From the NCBI GenBank assembly GCA_039649115.1, contig JBBWZQ010000094.1, positions 1 through 15,535 on the forward strand: a stretch of 15,535 nt of DNA. Direction: 5' to 3'. The notes beneath the pieces were generated by a model, which was not told the origin of the DNA, searched no databases, and was given only the letters and a program-made list of their open reading frames with translations. Of the stretch, positions 13,476-15,535 are shown piece by piece. The stretch's first letter is position 1. Each line of letters opens with the position of its first letter. The stretch is from DATEJJ01 sp039649115 (GTDB lineage: Bacteria > Actinomycetota > Actinomycetes > Mycobacteriales > Micromonosporaceae). A program made the translations under genes and the position numbers.

Positions 13476-14030
13476 ACGGGCGCGCTGGCCACCATCCATG
13501 ACCTCACTCCGAGCCGGCGGTCGCGCGCCGAACCGGCGGACGGCGCGGGAGTCACCCTGACCATCCACATCTCCCTCGGCGACGCCCCGCTGCCCGACGC
13601 GGCACTGCGGCTGATCGAGAACCTGCACGCGCTGGCCTCGCTCGCGGGCGGGACCGCCCGGCCGGATCCGGAGCCAGCGGCCGGCCCGGGCACCCGGCCC
13701 CGCCTGGTGTGCGCCGAGGCGGACGGCCCCGCGCTGCACGTTGACCTCGCCGCGCGCAGCGTGCAGTGCGGCGGCGCGCCGGTCCGGCTGACCCGTCGCG
13801 AGTTCGACCTGCTCGCCTTCCTGGCCGGCAACCCGCGCCGGGTCTTCAGCCGCGCCCAGTTGCTGGCGCAGGTCTGGGGGTACGAGATGGTCAGCGGCGA
13901 GCGCACCGTGGACGTGCACGTGCGCCGGCTGCGGATCAAGCTCGGCGGTGACCTGGTCTGCACGGTGCGCGGCGTCGGGTACCGGCTGGACGACACGGCG
14001 CGGATCACCCTGCTGGCCGACGCGGGCTGA
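13473..14030 (+). CDS. OmpR/PhoB-type winged-helix regulator without receiver domain
   Basis: In this 185-residue protein, residues about 85-173 form a transcriptional-regulator C-terminal winged helix: LTRREFDLLAFLAGNPRRVFSRAQLLAQVWGYE, then the recognition helix ERTVDVHVRRLRIKLG and the wing VCTVRGVGYRL. The first ~80 residues are not a receiver: no phospho-acceptor Asp or DD pair fits, and the length is too short. A Pro/Arg-rich stretch precedes the DNA-binding domain. It is therefore likely controlled by abundance or an unknown ligand rather than by a histidine kinase. No kinase gene is adjacent. The start ATG 13473 lacks a ribosome-binding site but fits leaderless transcription. It may regulate itself and the divergent operon. 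Confidence 0.9.
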   Translation: MTGALATIHDLTPSRRSRAEPADGAGVTLTIHISLGDAPLPDAALRLIENLHALASLAGGTARPDPEPAAGPGTRPRLVCAEADGPALHVDLAARSVQCGGAPVRLTRREFDLLAFLAGNPRRVFSRAQLLAQVWGYEMVSGERTVDVHVRRLRIKLGGDLVCTVRGVGYRLDDTARITLLADAG

Positions 14031-14045
14031 GCTGCCGCTGAGCCC

Positions 14046-14063
14046 GCTGAGCCGCCGCTCAGC
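14046..14063. terminator. Hairpin between convergent regulator and CHAT genes
   Basis: GCTGAGC (14046-14052) pairs with GCTCAGC (14057-14063) around a 4-base loop. It lies 16 bases after the regulator stop and covers the CHAT stop codon (14059-14061). GCTGAG also recurs just upstream at 14026 and 14036. There is no T run. A shared bidirectional terminator is likely. Confidence 0.5.
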
Positions 14064-15535
14064 CGGCGCCGAAGCAGACGAAGCTGCTGAGCAGGTCCGG
14101 CGGGGCCGCCGCGGCCAGCGCCGCCGCGGGTGGTCGGCCGGCCACGAGCATCCGGTGGTACCCGGTCATCACGGTCATCGCGGTCGTGTCCGCGATCCGG
14201 CACACGCTGGCCACCACCGTGCCGGATCCGGCGGCCAGCAGCGCGCTGGCCATCCCGAGCGACTCGTCACCCGGCCGCACGTCGTGCAGGCCCAGATCGC
14301 ACGCGGACAGCACGACCATCGCCGGGGCGCCGGGCAGCTGCTGGAGGTCGTACCCCATCAGCGGGCCGCCGGCGAGGTCCAGGCCGGAGAACAGCGCGTT
14401 GTCGGTCTGGTGGCGCCCGTGCGCGGCGAGGTGGGCCAGGTCCGCGGCCGGCAGCGCGGCGAGCGTCGCCGCCGGGGTCGCGTCCGGCCCGACCAGCACC
14501 GTCGCCCCGCCGCGCAGGCCGGCGATCGCCTGCACCTCCGGCACGCCGCGGTCGTTGCGCGGCCCCGCGACGAGCAGCGTGCGGGTGACCGGCGTGGCGC
14601 GGCGCAGCCGGGCCCGGGCCGCGCGCCAGGTGGTCGCCGAGGGCGCCACGGTCACCGTGCGGCCGGCGCAGCCGGGCAGTGCCGGCCACGGCACAGTCAG
14701 CAGCGCGCCGGTCGGCACGACGACCAGGTCGCGGTCGCCGGCGAAGCCGAGCAGCGGGTCGAGGATCGCCGCGGCGAGCGCCGCACCGTCCCGCCGGGCG
14801 GCGGCGTGTACGGCCAGCGCGAGCCGGTCCGGCAGTGCCCGCCCGGCCTGCGCGTCCAGGTCGGCCCGCAGCCGCCGCAGGTACTCCTCGGCGTGCGCCA
14901 CCGGGCACAGGCGCACCAGCCGGGACCGCCCGCCCGCGACGACCAGTGCCCGCAGCACCGGCCCGTCGCGCAGGTAGACCACCATCGCCGCGGCACCGAG
15001 GTCGGCGTGCACCTCGGCCAGCCCGGCCGGGCGCGCCGCACGCCCGGCCCCGTCCCGGCCCGGCGCCGACCAGGCGTGCTCGCGCAGGGCCCGCTGCAGG
15101 TCCTCCACCCGGGTCCGCAGCGCGCGGGTCGGTCGGCCGGCGAGCTCGGCGCTGTCCAGCGCGGCACGCACCCCGCGCAGCTCCTCCAGCGCGGCGGCCG
15201 CCGCCGGATCGGCAGGGGGGCGGACCGCGGGCATGAGCAGCGCCTGCGCCCGGGCCAGCTCGGCCCAGCGGAACACCTCGGCGAGCCGGCCGGCCGCGAT
15301 CGCCCGGCGCAGCCCGTGCCGGACCAGGTCCCGCCCGTAGACCGCGGCTCCGGTCTGCAGGTCCAGGGTGCCGAGCAGCTCCCGGTACCGGCGCAGCGTG
15401 GCCAGCCCGGCGGTGAGGTGCCGGCGGGCGGCTGCCGCGTTGCCCGAGGCCGCCGCGACCTCGGTGGCCGCCAGCCGCCACAGCAGCCGGGTGTCCAGCC
15501 GGTCCGCCGGGCGCGCCGCGGCCCCCGCCACCTGC
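14059..15535 (-). CDS. CHAT-domain (caspase-like) protein, 5' end outside the window
   Basis: The frame is open to the right edge, so only the last ~491 residues are present. In the visible part (counting from the GTG at 15531), residues 1-160 are helical and Ala/Leu/Arg-rich, fitting the end of a TPR or helical region with EVFRWAELARAQALL, common just before CHAT domains. The CHAT domain follows: LVVVPTGALLTVPWPALP (about 269-286), catalytic His371 in HLAAHGRHQTDNALFSGLDL, and Cys411 in VVLSACDLGLHDVRPGDESLG, then ALLAAGSGTVVASVCRIAD. Both dyad residues are present, so it should be a competent cysteine protease of the caspase clan. Such proteins act in bacterial defence or regulated proteolysis, though many actinobacterial ones have no known role. 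No partner effector is visible here. Confidence 0.88.
   Translation of the reverse strand, partial: QVAGAAARPADRLDTRLLWRLAATEVAAASGNAAAARRHLTAGLATLRRYRELLGTLDLQTGAAVYGRDLVRHGLRRAIAAGRLAEVFRWAELARAQALLMPAVRPPADPAAAAALEELRGVRAALDSAELAGRPTRALRTRVEDLQRALREHAWSAPGRDGAGRAARPAGLAEVHADLGAAAMVVYLRDGPVLRALVVAGGRSRLVRLCPVAHAEEYLRRLRADLDAQAGRALPDRLALAVHAAARRDGAALAAAILDPLLGFAGDRDLVVVPTGALLTVPWPALPGCAGRTVTVAPSATTWRAARARLRRATPVTRTLLVAGPRNDRGVPEVQAIAGLRGGATVLVGPDATPAATLAALPAADLAHLAAHGRHQTDNALFSGLDLAGGPLMGYDLQQLPGAPAMVVLSACDLGLHDVRPGDESLGMASALLAAGSGTVVASVCRIADTTAMTVMTGYHRMLVAGRPPAAALAAAAPPDLLSSFVCFGAG

Overview
The window is very GC-rich, with GC-dominated third codon positions, GTG and TTG start codons, leaderless-looking promoters and actinobacterial protein families. 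This fits an actinomycete, probably close to Micromonosporaceae; the genus cannot be fixed from the sequence. The left edge looks like a contig end: bases 12-45 match the Illumina Nextera read-2 transposase adapter at 31 of 34 positions, so roughly the first 45 bases are probably not genomic.

Region 1 (63-5541) is a cell-envelope or glycan locus with alternating strands. It holds the N-terminus of a Wzx/MATE-like flippase (-), a large GT-C-like membrane protein (+), a 59-residue DUF2613-type membrane peptide (+), a GT4 glycosyltransferase (-), a class I methyltransferase (+) and a DUF3068/PorA-type membrane protein (-). From memory, this resembles the M. tuberculosis Rv0224c-Rv0227c cluster (methyltransferase, glycosyltransferase, membrane protein, DUF3068), with the small DUF2613 protein seen there beside aftD. 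Three different short tandem repeats lie in or beside these genes: 57 bp in the flippase, 33 bp x3 in the membrane protein, and about 18 bp x6-7 between DUF2613 and the glycosyltransferase.

Region 2 (5706-6800) is a stand-alone condensation/acyltransferase-fold protein with an HHxxxDG motif. It has a likely leaderless promoter and overlaps the next gene tail to tail by 14 bp.

Region 3 (13427 down to 6787) is a run of six minus-strand genes with small gaps or overlaps, probably one operon: Gfo/Idh/MocA oxidoreductase, YghZ-type aldo/keto reductase, uridine-kinase-like protein with a degenerate P-loop, fused aminodeoxychorismate synthase PabAB (folate/p-aminobenzoate), a secreted membrane-anchored propeller-like protein, and an epoxide-hydrolase-type alpha/beta hydrolase.

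Region 4 (13473-15535) has a receiver-less OmpR-type winged-helix regulator, divergent from the operon with a perfect 12-bp palindrome over its start codon. It faces a CHAT-domain (caspase-like) protein that runs off the right edge. No RNA genes, CRISPR arrays or insertion sequences were seen.
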